Assembly: GCF_003946265.1 (NCBI RefSeq)
Contig: NZ_RHNO01000003.1
Coordinates: 117,331-181,330, forward strand
Length of the DNA stretch: 64,000 bases
Source of the DNA: Levilactobacillus yonginensis
GTDB taxonomy: Bacteria; Bacillota; Bacilli; Lactobacillales; Lactobacillaceae
Reading direction: 5' to 3'
Below, piece by piece: positions 44,787-51,769 of this stretch (its first letter is position 1; every line of letters begins with the position of its first letter). Both the position numbers and the translations under genes were made by a program. The notes below the pieces were generated by a model. That model searched no databases. It saw only the letters and a list, made by a program, of their open reading frames with translations, and had not been told where the DNA came from.

Positions 44787-45611
44787 ATGCCGCAAGAATA
44801 CCCGTACCAAGACGCCTTCAACCGAACGCTAGCCGACCGGTCAATGGCCACCGCCACCCGCGACGAATATACGGCAACGTTGAAGGACTTCTTCCACTAC
44901 TTAGAAAACTTCAATCCCACCTACCAACGCGATCACCGGGTCAACCAGCTTCAGACCCCCGACGTGGAACAGTACCTGGCCATGCTGGTGGACGCCCGCC
45001 AAATTCAAAACCAGACCTATAACAAAATTCTTTCCCACTTAAACGTCTACTTTAAGTTTCTCTTTTCTCACCGCTGGACGCCTTACCTGCCCACGCTCGA
45101 CCTCAAGAGTAAGCCCAAGCAGGCCGCCCAACCAGTCAATTATCGGTGGGTCGACACCCTGGACGACTTCTTAGCCGACCAGCGGCTCCACGTTTACACC
45201 CGGCTGACCCTGTTGCTGATTGCCCACGGCTATCCCGTGCAGGTCTTTTTGCAACCGGATTTTACGGCTAAACTGACCACCAGCGAATGGTCCGCCGCCG
45301 ACCAGGCCTTTCTGCAAGAATTCCGAGTATTTGTGACGCCCTTACAGGACCGTTTTCAAACCGGTGATTGGTTCTTAAAGCAGCGGGCCGCGGCCGACCC
45401 ACACCTGACATTGCCCGGCCTCCACAAGTATCTCAAGCCCGACGAAAGGATCATTGGGTTCGCCCTCAGTCCCACCGTTTTATATCAAGGTTACTTAGTT
45501 AACTATCTTCGCCGCCACCCGCAAAAGACCGACAGAGAGGTTATTGCGACCCTCCATTTGGAACCAGATTCCATCGACTATTACCGCCGACTGGCCCAAC
45601 GTGCCGATTGA
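44787..45611 (+). CDS. Tyrosine-recombinase-like protein lacking the catalytic signature
   Basis: This is a 274-residue protein. Residues 12-105 match a phage-integrase SAM-like N-terminal domain (TATRDEYTATLKDFFHYLE). The following region aligns in layout with the Xer catalytic domain, but where active enzymes have the first catalytic Arg (GLRxSE) this has AHGYPVQVFL. No HxLRH box is visible before LEPDSIDYYRRLAQ, where a terminal Tyr remains. It therefore looks like a recombinase-fold protein repurposed for DNA binding or a decaying integrase. No start problem or stop codon interrupts it. It follows repeat A8. Confidence 0.65.
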   Translation: MPQEYPYQDAFNRTLADRSMATATRDEYTATLKDFFHYLENFNPTYQRDHRVNQLQTPDVEQYLAMLVDARQIQNQTYNKILSHLNVYFKFLFSHRWTPYLPTLDLKSKPKQAAQPVNYRWVDTLDDFLADQRLHVYTRLTLLLIAHGYPVQVFLQPDFTAKLTTSEWSAADQAFLQEFRVFVTPLQDRFQTGDWFLKQRAAADPHLTLPGLHKYLKPDERIIGFALSPTVLYQGYLVNYLRRHPQKTDREVIATLHLEPDSIDYYRRLAQRAD

Positions 45612-45678
45612 GTTCACTTTTTACAGAATTCCTCTTATAATATAACTTATATAAGATTAATTATTTGGGGGAATAATT

Positions 45679-46527
45679 ATGCGTAGAAAATGGTGGTTAT
45701 TGGGTGGCTGTCTGGCCCTTGCCGCCCTACTCGTATGGGGAATCAATCGTTCCCAAGAGCGGCCCAATCACAACGTGCAATCTCATCCGGCACAAGAAAA
45801 CGAAGTCTCCAGTCACGACGTCTCGGCCACTCAGGTCAAGACGCCCAAACCGTGGTTGAAGTTAAAACACCCGTTAAAGTTGCCGATTCTGATGTATCAC
45901 AGCATCGCCAGTGGCAACCAACTGCGGGTGCCCAAGAAACAGTTCGCACATGAGATGGCCTACCTGAAACAGCACGGCTACCAGACGCTAACGACGACGC
46001 AGGCGATTCGCGCACTGACAACCAACACCGTGCCCCAGAAAAAAGTCGTCTGGATTACGCTGGATGATGCGTACAAGGACAACCGCAAGATTTTACCCAT
46101 TTTGAAAAAATATCACCAACACGCCACAATCAATGTGATTACTGGCTTTACGCACAAGTCTAACCACTTGACTCTGGCCGAGATGAAGCAATTGAAAGAC
46201 TCCGGTCACATTGATTTTGCTAGCCACACGGTCCAACACCTGAACCTCGATAGCCTCACGGCGACGGAACAGAAGCAGGAACTGACGGCTTCCAAGACTT
46301 GGTTGGACCAGCACCTTCAGCAGGACACCAAGATGCTCTGCTACCCCGCCGGTCACGCTAACAAAACAACTCACAAGCTCGCTAAACAGGCTGGCTACAG
46401 CATTGCTCTGACGACCCAGGAGGGCGTCGCTACCATGAAACAGGGCCGCTACAACCTCGCCCGCTTACGAGTCACCCCGGGCATGACGCTGGCCACGTTT
46501 GGTGCAATGATAGGTTCCGGGAGTTGA
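45679..46527 (+). CDS. Membrane-anchored polysaccharide deacetylase (NodB domain)
   Basis: This 282-residue protein has an N-terminal membrane anchor (residues 5-22) and a NodB domain from LPILMYHSIASGN (about residue 70). Motif 1 is WITLDDAYKDN with the metal-binding Asp pair, and motif 2 is FASHTVQHLNL (His-x4-His metal site). Such enzymes remove acetyl groups from GlcNAc in peptidoglycan or secreted polysaccharide. TLDDA in place of the common TFDDG is a conservative variant. A TATAAT box and GGGGGAATAATT ribosome region precede it. Confidence 0.85.
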   Translation: MRRKWWLLGGCLALAALLVWGINRSQERPNHNVQSHPAQENEVSSHDVSATQVKTPKPWLKLKHPLKLPILMYHSIASGNQLRVPKKQFAHEMAYLKQHGYQTLTTTQAIRALTTNTVPQKKVVWITLDDAYKDNRKILPILKKYHQHATINVITGFTHKSNHLTLAEMKQLKDSGHIDFASHTVQHLNLDSLTATEQKQELTASKTWLDQHLQQDTKMLCYPAGHANKTTHKLAKQAGYSIALTTQEGVATMKQGRYNLARLRVTPGMTLATFGAMIGSGS

Positions 46528-46598
46528 TTCTTCATTACTTTGCTAACTAATGGCTCTGGCTAAGCTTCACCAACCAGGGCCATTTTATTTCATGTAAA

Positions 46599-46642
46599 TG
46601 TAAACGTTTCCCATTGTTTAATCCCGCCTTTCGCCGTACAAT
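46599..46642 (+). promoter_or_regulatory. cre-like site and promoter of a 30-codon gene
   Basis: TGTAAACGTTTCCC (46599-46612, 12 of 14 cre positions) directly precedes TTGTTT (46614-46619), a 17-base spacer and TACAAT (46637-46642). Confidence 0.7.
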
Positions 46643-46678
46643 GAAACTAGTTAAAGAAATCACAAGGAGGTCTTGATT

Positions 46679-46771
46679 ATGGGGAGCGTGGCAACGTTAG
46701 TCACTTGGTCATTCATGGTAATCTTGATCGGAGCGGAAATCGTCCGGGGCATCTTCATGTTCCGCGGCTAA
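46679..46771 (+). CDS. 30-residue single-span membrane peptide
   Basis: The ATG at 46679 follows ACAAGGAGG at normal distance and a well-formed promoter with a cre-like site. The peptide starts MGSVATLVTW, has one hydrophobic helix and ends IFMFRG. A small-toxin or regulatory membrane peptide is possible, but no family was recognised. A family C fragment (C5) provides the downstream terminator. Confidence 0.55.
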   Translation: MGSVATLVTWSFMVILIGAEIVRGIFMFRG

Positions 46772-46785
46772 AAATGATGATGGGA

Positions 46786-46843
46786 ACGGGTTTGGGACAA
46801 AAGTCTCAGACCCTTTTTGTGTTTCGAACGTATTTCGTTCGCC
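46786..46843 (-). repeat. Family C fragment C5 (terminator end only)
   Basis: ACGGGTTTGGGACAAAAGTCTCAGACCC is the terminator hairpin seen at the end of C2, C4 and C6, followed by the GTTTCGAACGTAT tail. The remainder of the element is missing. Confidence 0.6.
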
Positions 46844-46957
46844 GACCAGCCTAACCGTCGCCTCCCACTGCCAATTGCCACCGCATCGTGCTAGTCTGTG
46901 GCAACCTCATCGGGCAAAACCGCCCGTTAGAAAATTTAGCAGCGAGAAGGTGGCCCC

Positions 46958-47140
46958 ATGTGGTCGAAGTTGAATCCTCATTTCTATCGGACGTTGCCCT
47001 TTTGGTTGGGCGTCCTCTGCATTATAGCTGAACGACTCCTCTGGCAGGCTGATAGCCAATCGGCGCGGTTACTGGGGGTGGGGACCGGCACTTTTCTCAT
47101 TCTCTTGAGTTTTGACCATGAACCGAGGGACAATCCTTGA
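46958..47140 (+). CDS. Small membrane protein of unknown function
   Basis: A 60-residue protein with two hydrophobic segments (about residues 12-26 and 38-50) and charged ends. GAGAAGGTGG precedes the ATG and a strong terminator follows the stop by one base. No family recognised. Confidence 0.5.
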   Translation: MWSKLNPHFYRTLPFWLGVLCIIAERLLWQADSQSARLLGVGTGTFLILLSFDHEPRDNP

Positions 47141-47141
47141 A

Positions 47142-47177
47142 GCGAGTTGCTGAGAATCCCAGCAGCTCGCTCTTTTT
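47142..47177 (+). terminator. Terminator of the 60-residue protein gene
   Basis: Stem GCGAGTTGCTG / CAGCAGCTCGC followed by TCTTTTT. Confidence 0.88.
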
Positions 47178-47201
47178 ACTTACCAACAACCGTACCACTC
47201 G

Positions 47202-47230
47202 TTGACAGTTTATAAATATACTCATAAGAT
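47202..47230 (+). promoter_or_regulatory. Promoter of the L,D-transpeptidase gene
   Basis: Consensus TTGACA (47202-47207), a 17-base spacer and TAAGAT (47225-47230). Confidence 0.82.
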
Positions 47231-47266
47231 GAACTTGTTTAAATTATAAGGAGGAACCCCTACATA

Positions 47267-47824
47267 ATGAAAAAAGTACCACTGTTGATTGTCACACTAC
47301 TAGCCGTCCTAGGATTGACCGGGAGCGCAGTTCGGCTGAGCAACTACGCCACCACTGCGCAAGCTAAAACAACCAAGGCCACGAAGACCCCTTCCTGGAA
47401 ACAGTCTTCTGAATCTAAACCTTACCCAAACCTGAAGAAGCACAAGCACGCCTTTATCAAGGTCTCCATTGCCAAGCAACGGGTCTACATCATGGCCAGC
47501 AAGAAGAAAGTCCTGTATACCATGAAGTGCTCAACCGGTAAGAAGTCCTCCCCGACTCCTAAGGGCACGTTCCACATTCAAAACCGTGGTAAGTCCTTCT
47601 ACAATGCTAGTTCCCGTGAAGGTGCCCGTTACTGGACCTCCTTCAAGGATTGGGGCGTTTACCTGTTCCATACGGTCCCAACCAACGCCAAAGGGAAGTA
47701 CGTGGTCAGTGAAGCCAAGAAGTTGGGCAAGCGCGCCAGCCACGGTTGCGTTCGCCTCAGCGTTACCGACGCCCACTGGATCTACACCCACGTGCCAGCT
47801 AAAATGAAAGTCGTTATTCACTAG
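47267..47824 (+). CDS. L,D-transpeptidase (YkuD family)
   Basis: This 185-residue secreted enzyme has a signal peptide to about residue 33 (TTAQAKT). The YkuD domain begins at HAFIKVSIAKQRVYI and ends with the active-site box SHGCVRLSVTDA, Cys161 being the nucleophile. It could make 3-3 cross-links in peptidoglycan or attach proteins to it. The strong promoter and AAGGAGG ribosome site suggest good expression. Confidence 0.92.
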   Translation: MKKVPLLIVTLLAVLGLTGSAVRLSNYATTAQAKTTKATKTPSWKQSSESKPYPNLKKHKHAFIKVSIAKQRVYIMASKKKVLYTMKCSTGKKSSPTPKGTFHIQNRGKSFYNASSREGARYWTSFKDWGVYLFHTVPTNAKGKYVVSEAKKLGKRASHGCVRLSVTDAHWIYTHVPAKMKVVIH

Positions 47825-47876
47825 GCTTACAATCCTGACTGATCATAGCTAAGCTGTTGCTGAATAAATCATTAAT

Positions 47877-48155
47877 TTGATTGCCATTCAACACGCCCCT
47901 AAGGCCTGTTCCACTGCCGCAATTTCAGCCCTCAAGGCACGTGGTTTAAGGCCAGTCATGTTGACCGATGATAACCAATGGGTCGCCCAAACCATCGCCA
48001 CTGAGGTCGGAATCGATACGGTCATTGCTGACGTCTTACCTGGTGACAAGACCGATCACGTCAAACAGTTACAAGCCGACGGACCAGTCGCCTTCGTTGG
48101 GGACGCCATCAAGACGTGGTCTGGTGAAGAGTTTGACCTACCGCTTCTGGACTAA
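47877..48155 (+). pseudogene. Fragment of a P-type (copper/heavy-metal) ATPase
   Basis: The frame corresponds to the end of the nucleotide domain and the hinge of a P1B-type ATPase: ALKARGLRPVMLTDDN (intact enzymes have MLTGDN), VAQTIATEVGID, and VGDAIKT where VGDGIND is expected. Everything before (metal-binding and membrane domains, DKTGT) and the last two spans are missing. The invariant Gly residues of both boxes are changed, so it is a remnant. The TTG start is nominal. It leads directly into the Fic gene. Confidence 0.8.
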
Positions 48156-48170
48156 AAGGAGTTGAGATAC

Positions 48171-49058
48171 ATGGAGATTAATAAACTGGTTGAACTTAAC
48201 GCCCTCAGGGACAATCTTGAAGACCTTCAGGCCCTGTCTGACACCCAATCCGAGGAACTGGACCTACACATCAAACTTGAGCACGTATGGACGTCTAACG
48301 CCATCGAAGGCAACAGCTTAACCTTGCCTGACGTTACGGCAATCTTGACCCGCGGGACCACGCTCAAAGGTGGCCCGGTCAAAGACCTGTTGGAGACGTT
48401 GGACCTGAGTGCGGCCTATGATTATATGCAGCAACTGGCGACTGACCCGGAACCCTTGAGCACCGCTGTGATCCGCAGCTTGAATCGGCTCGTGATGCAA
48501 CGGACTGCAGTCGATAAGCCCGGTACGTACCGAGTCTTAGCAGCTTGGCCCTACGGCCATGAGGACCAGCCCTACAGCATACCGGCTGATATTGCCGCAC
48601 AAATGGACGAACTTATCGTTTGGGCGCACGAAGCGCAAGGGGCGCTGCACCCCGTGCTGTACGCGGCTGACTTGCATCAACGATTCGTTGCGATCCATCC
48701 GTTTATTGATGGGAACGGCCGAACCGCCCGGTTATTAATGAACCTGGCACTAGTCTCGGCTGGCTACCCTGTGATCAGCGTACAACCAGACCAAGTAGCC
48801 CGCGATACGTACATGCAGGCCCTGGCTAAGTCTCGTGAAATGGGCGATTTGAGCGACTTTGAAGACCTGATTGCTGGCTACGTTAAGACCGAGCTGGAAC
48901 GATTAATTGATATGCTGAGATTGAACCACCAGAAACAGGCCAACTTTAAAAGCGGTATCGAAGAGGCCCTTGAAGATGTTAAGAATGGCAACGTGACTGA
49001 GTACCACACGGCTGCGGAGCTCATGCAGCATCTCACAGATTTGGAGAATGAGGACTAA
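48171..49058 (+). CDS. Fic-domain protein (self-inhibited class)
   Basis: This 295-residue protein is a predicted AMP-transferase or de-AMPylase. The Fic motif HPFIDGNGRTAR starts at His176. An N-terminal inhibitory helix TSNAIEGN (about residues 41-48) carries the Glu that blocks ATP binding, as in class II Fic proteins. The ATG at 48171 is 9 bases after AAAAGGAG; an in-frame TTG at 48162 is less likely. A C-terminal helical extension follows. Target proteins are unknown. It lies directly after the ATPase fragment, in a region of gene turnover. Confidence 0.9.
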   Translation: MEINKLVELNALRDNLEDLQALSDTQSEELDLHIKLEHVWTSNAIEGNSLTLPDVTAILTRGTTLKGGPVKDLLETLDLSAAYDYMQQLATDPEPLSTAVIRSLNRLVMQRTAVDKPGTYRVLAAWPYGHEDQPYSIPADIAAQMDELIVWAHEAQGALHPVLYAADLHQRFVAIHPFIDGNGRTARLLMNLALVSAGYPVISVQPDQVARDTYMQALAKSREMGDLSDFEDLIAGYVKTELERLIDMLRLNHQKQANFKSGIEEALEDVKNGNVTEYHTAAELMQHLTDLENED

Positions 49059-49066
49059 TTAGAAAA

Positions 49067-49104
49067 GAAGCCTATCAACTAAAAGCTGATAGGCTTCTTT
49101 CTTT
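49067..49104 (+). terminator. Terminator of the Fic gene
   Basis: Stem GAAGCCTATCA / TGATAGGCTTC followed by TTTCTTT. Confidence 0.88.
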
Positions 49105-49118
49105 ATGTAATCACCCAA

Positions 49119-49133
49119 AGTGACAAATTGTGT
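49119..49133. promoter_or_regulatory. Palindrome upstream of the matrixin-like gene
   Basis: TGACAAATTGTGTCA (TGACA-N5-TGTCA) lies 14 bases upstream of a TATAAT box near 49147, in the -35 region, so it could be an operator. Confidence 0.5.
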
Positions 49134-49194
49134 CATGCCACTCGCGTATAATCTAAACATAATAACTAATTTATGAAACTGAGGAGTGTTCTTT

Positions 49195-49743
49195 ATGTTA
49201 AATCGTAAAAGTTTAATCAAGTTCGTTACCATGTTAGGTATCGGCGTTAGCCTGTTAGGCGTCGGCTCGGTCACCGCCAACGCGTCAAGCAAGCCATATT
49301 ATGGGAGTTTTTCTTCTCGTAAGATTACTTATCATATTGATTCCACTTCCAAGCATTGGAAAAACCTTTGGAAGGGCGCTATCAATTCATGGAATAGTTT
49401 GCATGTTGTCAAATTGCGTGCTATTAAAAAGGCCTCTAAGGCTGACATTCGATTGACGACGAAGAAGAGTATTAAGGGTGGGCTTACTATTGGTAGTACT
49501 CTTAATGGGCCTCAAGGCGTCGGCGGCATTTTCTCATCAAAGGTTGCCTTGAATCGTAAGTCATTGGCCGATTTAAATGAAACCGAATCAGAAAAAGAAC
49601 AAGACGCTTTATGCGGCGTTGGACTCGCCATTGGATTAAAGGAAAACTTTTACGATAACACGAGTGCATTATCAGGCTATTCATCAACTCCGAACGCACA
49701 AGACAAGAAAAATTTGCAACTTGCCTACAAGGGGATCAAGTAA
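49195..49743 (+). CDS. Secreted matrixin-like protein without a zinc site
   Basis: This is a 182-residue protein starting at the ATG at 49195, 8 bases after GAGGAG. Signal peptide to about residue 30 (TANASSK). The mature part has the matrixin layout: RKITYHIDST, WKGAINSWNSLHVVKLRAI, KADIRLTTK and GVGGIFSSKVALNRKSL. Where matrixins have HExxHxxGLxH, this has LCGVGLAIGLKEN, so all three His ligands and the catalytic Glu are absent. It should not be an active zinc protease. The gene is more AT-rich than average. A binding or decoy role, or decay, is inferred. Confidence 0.68.
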   Translation: MLNRKSLIKFVTMLGIGVSLLGVGSVTANASSKPYYGSFSSRKITYHIDSTSKHWKNLWKGAINSWNSLHVVKLRAIKKASKADIRLTTKKSIKGGLTIGSTLNGPQGVGGIFSSKVALNRKSLADLNETESEKEQDALCGVGLAIGLKENFYDNTSALSGYSSTPNAQDKKNLQLAYKGIK

Positions 49744-49752
49744 ACACAAAAA

Positions 49753-49776
49753 CACTCGCTTAACGAGTGCCTTTTT
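49753..49776 (+). terminator. Terminator of the matrixin-like gene
   Basis: Stem CACTCG / CGAGTG followed by CCTTTTT. Confidence 0.75.
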
Positions 49777-49956
49777 AATCCATCAATGTGTCTCTAACCA
49801 GCGCCACGACGCCAGTCTCAAGTTTTTCTGTCCAGACGCGATAGTCACCAAGCAGCTCCTTTGATCAGTCTATTATACTACTACCTGTAGAGTGTTAGAG
49901 CGGTGGCGAACCCTCAACTATGATTGGAGTGATGCGTATGCAACACAACATCAAAC

Positions 49957-50088
49957 TTGAAAGGCTCGCTGTATGTGATAGGTCTGTCGGCATGCCTCCT
50001 GGGCATCGCCGCAATCTTGAACGCTGTTGCCAAGGTGATTACGGCTTATGCCAAAATCATCGAAGCAAACAAAAAGAACCGCAGCTAA
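49957..50088 (+). CDS. Putative type I toxin peptide, possibly frameshifted at its start
   Basis: A 43-codon frame (TTG nominal start) encodes a hydrophobic helix (SLYVIGLSACLLGIAAILNA) followed by a basic tail ending EANKKNRS, the layout of small membrane toxins of type I systems. The nearby ribosome site (GGAG at 49926-49929) and ATG at 49938 are in a different frame, so one indel near 49956 may have disabled it, or a weak TTG start is used. The 3' end overlaps the terminator of an antisense RNA at 50068-50161. Confidence 0.5.
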   Translation: MKGSLYVIGLSACLLGIAAILNAVAKVITAYAKIIEANKKNRS

Positions 50089-50161
50089 CTTGGCGGTCTA
50101 CTCGGTTCTTTACGCTGTAATGTGACTGGGTGAGCTGTCGCTCTACATCTACCGTGTTTCT
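50068..50161 (-). ncRNA. Putative type I antitoxin RNA (convergent, 3'-overlapping)
   Basis: An extended -10 promoter TGCTATAAT lies at 50168-50176 on the minus strand. The RNA of about 95 nt contains a GAGC-GACA-GCTC hairpin and ends in a terminator with arms AAAGAACCG (50103-50111) and CGGTTCTTT (50073-50081), followed by T residues. The terminator lies across the last codons and stop of the toxin frame, the arrangement of TxpA/RatA-type systems. Confidence 0.6.
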
Positions 50162-50203
50162 GCGCTAATTATAGCACAGGACACGGTGTTTTTGTACAGT
50201 GTT

Positions 50204-50236
50204 GAATTCAAGGCAAAAGAAAAGAACCGTCGCTAA
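50204..50236 (+). pseudogene. Residual C-terminus of a second type I toxin
   Basis: Only EFKAKEKNRR and the stop can be read in frame before it runs into unrelated sequence. The basic tail and TAA position match the first toxin frame (KNRS then stop). No hydrophobic helix precedes it. Confidence 0.4.
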
Positions 50237-50297
50237 CTTGCCGGTCTGCCCGATTCTTTACGTCGTAATGCAACTAGGTGAGTTGTCACTCTACAGC
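50221..50297 (-). ncRNA. Second putative antitoxin RNA, without an intact toxin
   Basis: A TATAAT (50304-50309, minus strand) precedes an RNA with the GAGT-GACA-ACTC hairpin, which covaries with GAGC/GCTC in the first RNA, and a terminator with arms AAAGAATCG/CGGTTCTTT. It is about 130 bases from the first antitoxin in the same orientation. The 50310-50509 interval shows nothing else I recognise apart from the ribosome site of the next gene. Confidence 0.55.
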
Positions 50298-50509
50298 TAC
50301 ATAATTATAACACCTAAGCTATTCGATCAGGACCAGTATGCCTGACGCATTTTGGTATCAAGGCTATCCTTTATTCGGAGCAGCTTTTTTATTTTGGCGT
50401 TCAAAAATTAAATCACGTTAACTATTGAAGCATCTCTTCAATGACCATATAATAGGTCTTATAAACACATTGTCACTACATAAACTGGTTATTGAGGAGC
50501 AATAATATC

Positions 50510-51478
50510 GTGAAAACAAAAAAATTGATCATCGCCACCGCGACCCTGTTAGCTGCCGTTGGTATGACCTCCGGTACTGCAATCACCCAAGCAGGCTTGG
50601 GAGTCGATCAGGCTAGTGCTAAGTCTGTACGTCACACTGCAACGCCTAAGTCATACAAGAAATTGGCTAAGAAGGCCGTGCACGTTTCAAAAGGCAATCT
50701 GTATTCATCTGCTAAGCTCAGCAAGATCACGCACAAGGCTAAGAATTATAAGCACACCACCTTCTATCGGACGAAGCAAGCTAAGGTTGTTAAGGCTAAT
50801 AAGAAGACTGCTGTTTATAACTATATCAAGTCGAAAAATGGTAAAACTAAGGGCTGGATTTGGCATGGTTATGTGAATAACGGCAAGGCTCCAAAGGCTA
50901 AGACAAGCAAGGCTGTAGCCATGAGTGCTAAATCTAAGTCAAGCTCATCTGTAAGCTCAAGCAATAAGATTAGTAAGAACAAGCTGAAGAGTCTTAGTTC
51001 ATCAGTGAATAACAGCTCTAAAACTCTTAATAACTGGCTGATTAATCCTGGTAAAAAGACTTCAGGTGCATTAACCAATTCTAAAGGCTACTTGAAGCCC
51101 GCTAAGGGAACTAAATTTGAGGATCTTGGTGGACAGGCAATTGTTGGAACACTAAGTAACGGTCACCGAATGATGGGATCATTAAAACATCCCTCTAAAT
51201 ATCTTGAAGTAATGCCGGGGATGCATAGTAATTCCGAAGAGTTTATTAATAATTCTGGACATTGGGTTGTATACTATATCAGTGGCAATGGGGACGACGG
51301 GATCGCAGCCGCTCCTCATAAAGGGTTTAAGTATTTGAGCGGAATGGATCAAGGTTTAATTACTGGATTTAACGGCATGTGGATGGGTAACAAAGCTAGC
51401 GATGATAGCACGTTATACAATTGGAATTCTAAGATTTTATTGATTAATAAGAAAGCTGCTGCTGCCGATTATCAATAA
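50510..51478 (+). CDS. Secreted protein with one SLAP/SH3-like module
   Basis: This is a 322-residue protein. The GTG at 50510 follows GAGGAG. Signal peptide to about residue 37 (ASAKS). Residues 48-130 form a module shared with the 250-residue protein at 39231: KKAVHVSKGNLYSSAKL, FYRTKQAKVV, YNYIKSKNGKTKGWIWHG. A Ser-rich linker (about 138-175) leads to a C-terminal domain of about 130 residues with GHWVVYYISGNGDDG, not recognised. Codon use is AT-richer than the chromosome average. Probably wall-associated. Confidence 0.68.
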   Translation: MKTKKLIIATATLLAAVGMTSGTAITQAGLGVDQASAKSVRHTATPKSYKKLAKKAVHVSKGNLYSSAKLSKITHKAKNYKHTTFYRTKQAKVVKANKKTAVYNYIKSKNGKTKGWIWHGYVNNGKAPKAKTSKAVAMSAKSKSSSSVSSSNKISKNKLKSLSSSVNNSSKTLNNWLINPGKKTSGALTNSKGYLKPAKGTKFEDLGGQAIVGTLSNGHRMMGSLKHPSKYLEVMPGMHSNSEEFINNSGHWVVYYISGNGDDGIAAAPHKGFKYLSGMDQGLITGFNGMWMGNKASDDSTLYNWNSKILLINKKAAAADYQ

Positions 51479-51537
51479 AAATCGGATAGTTTAAAACATC
51501 TGATTCAAGATTAGACAGATCAATCTTAGATAACAAT

Positions 51538-51562
51538 AAAAATACCCTAAACTAGGGTATTT
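51538..51562 (+). terminator. Terminator of the 322-residue secreted protein gene
   Basis: Stem AAAATACCCT / AGGGTATTTT followed by T residues. Confidence 0.85.
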
Positions 51563-51769
51563 TTTATTTTACATATTGATGCGTAGTCTAAAAATATGCG
51601 CTATGCAATTGAAAAATTAAACACTAGTCAAACTCATACCACTAGCTTTAAATGCTAATATTCCGCAGGCGTTAGACCACCACGCCTAAATACGATAAAC
51701 TGGAGATGATTAGTAACACGCCACATAGGTAAGAAACTTCCTGCCAACTTAGAAAGGGTTACATCCATT

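Noticed and set aside
46829..46845. CGAACGTATTTCGTTCG as a LexA box
   Set aside because: The half-site spacing is 7, not 4, and it belongs to the tail of a family C fragment.
49920..50120. 66-codon frame over the toxin locus
   Set aside because: Cys/Arg-rich, non-hydrophobic translation that runs through the antisense terminator; the hydrophobic frame at 49957 fits the locus better.
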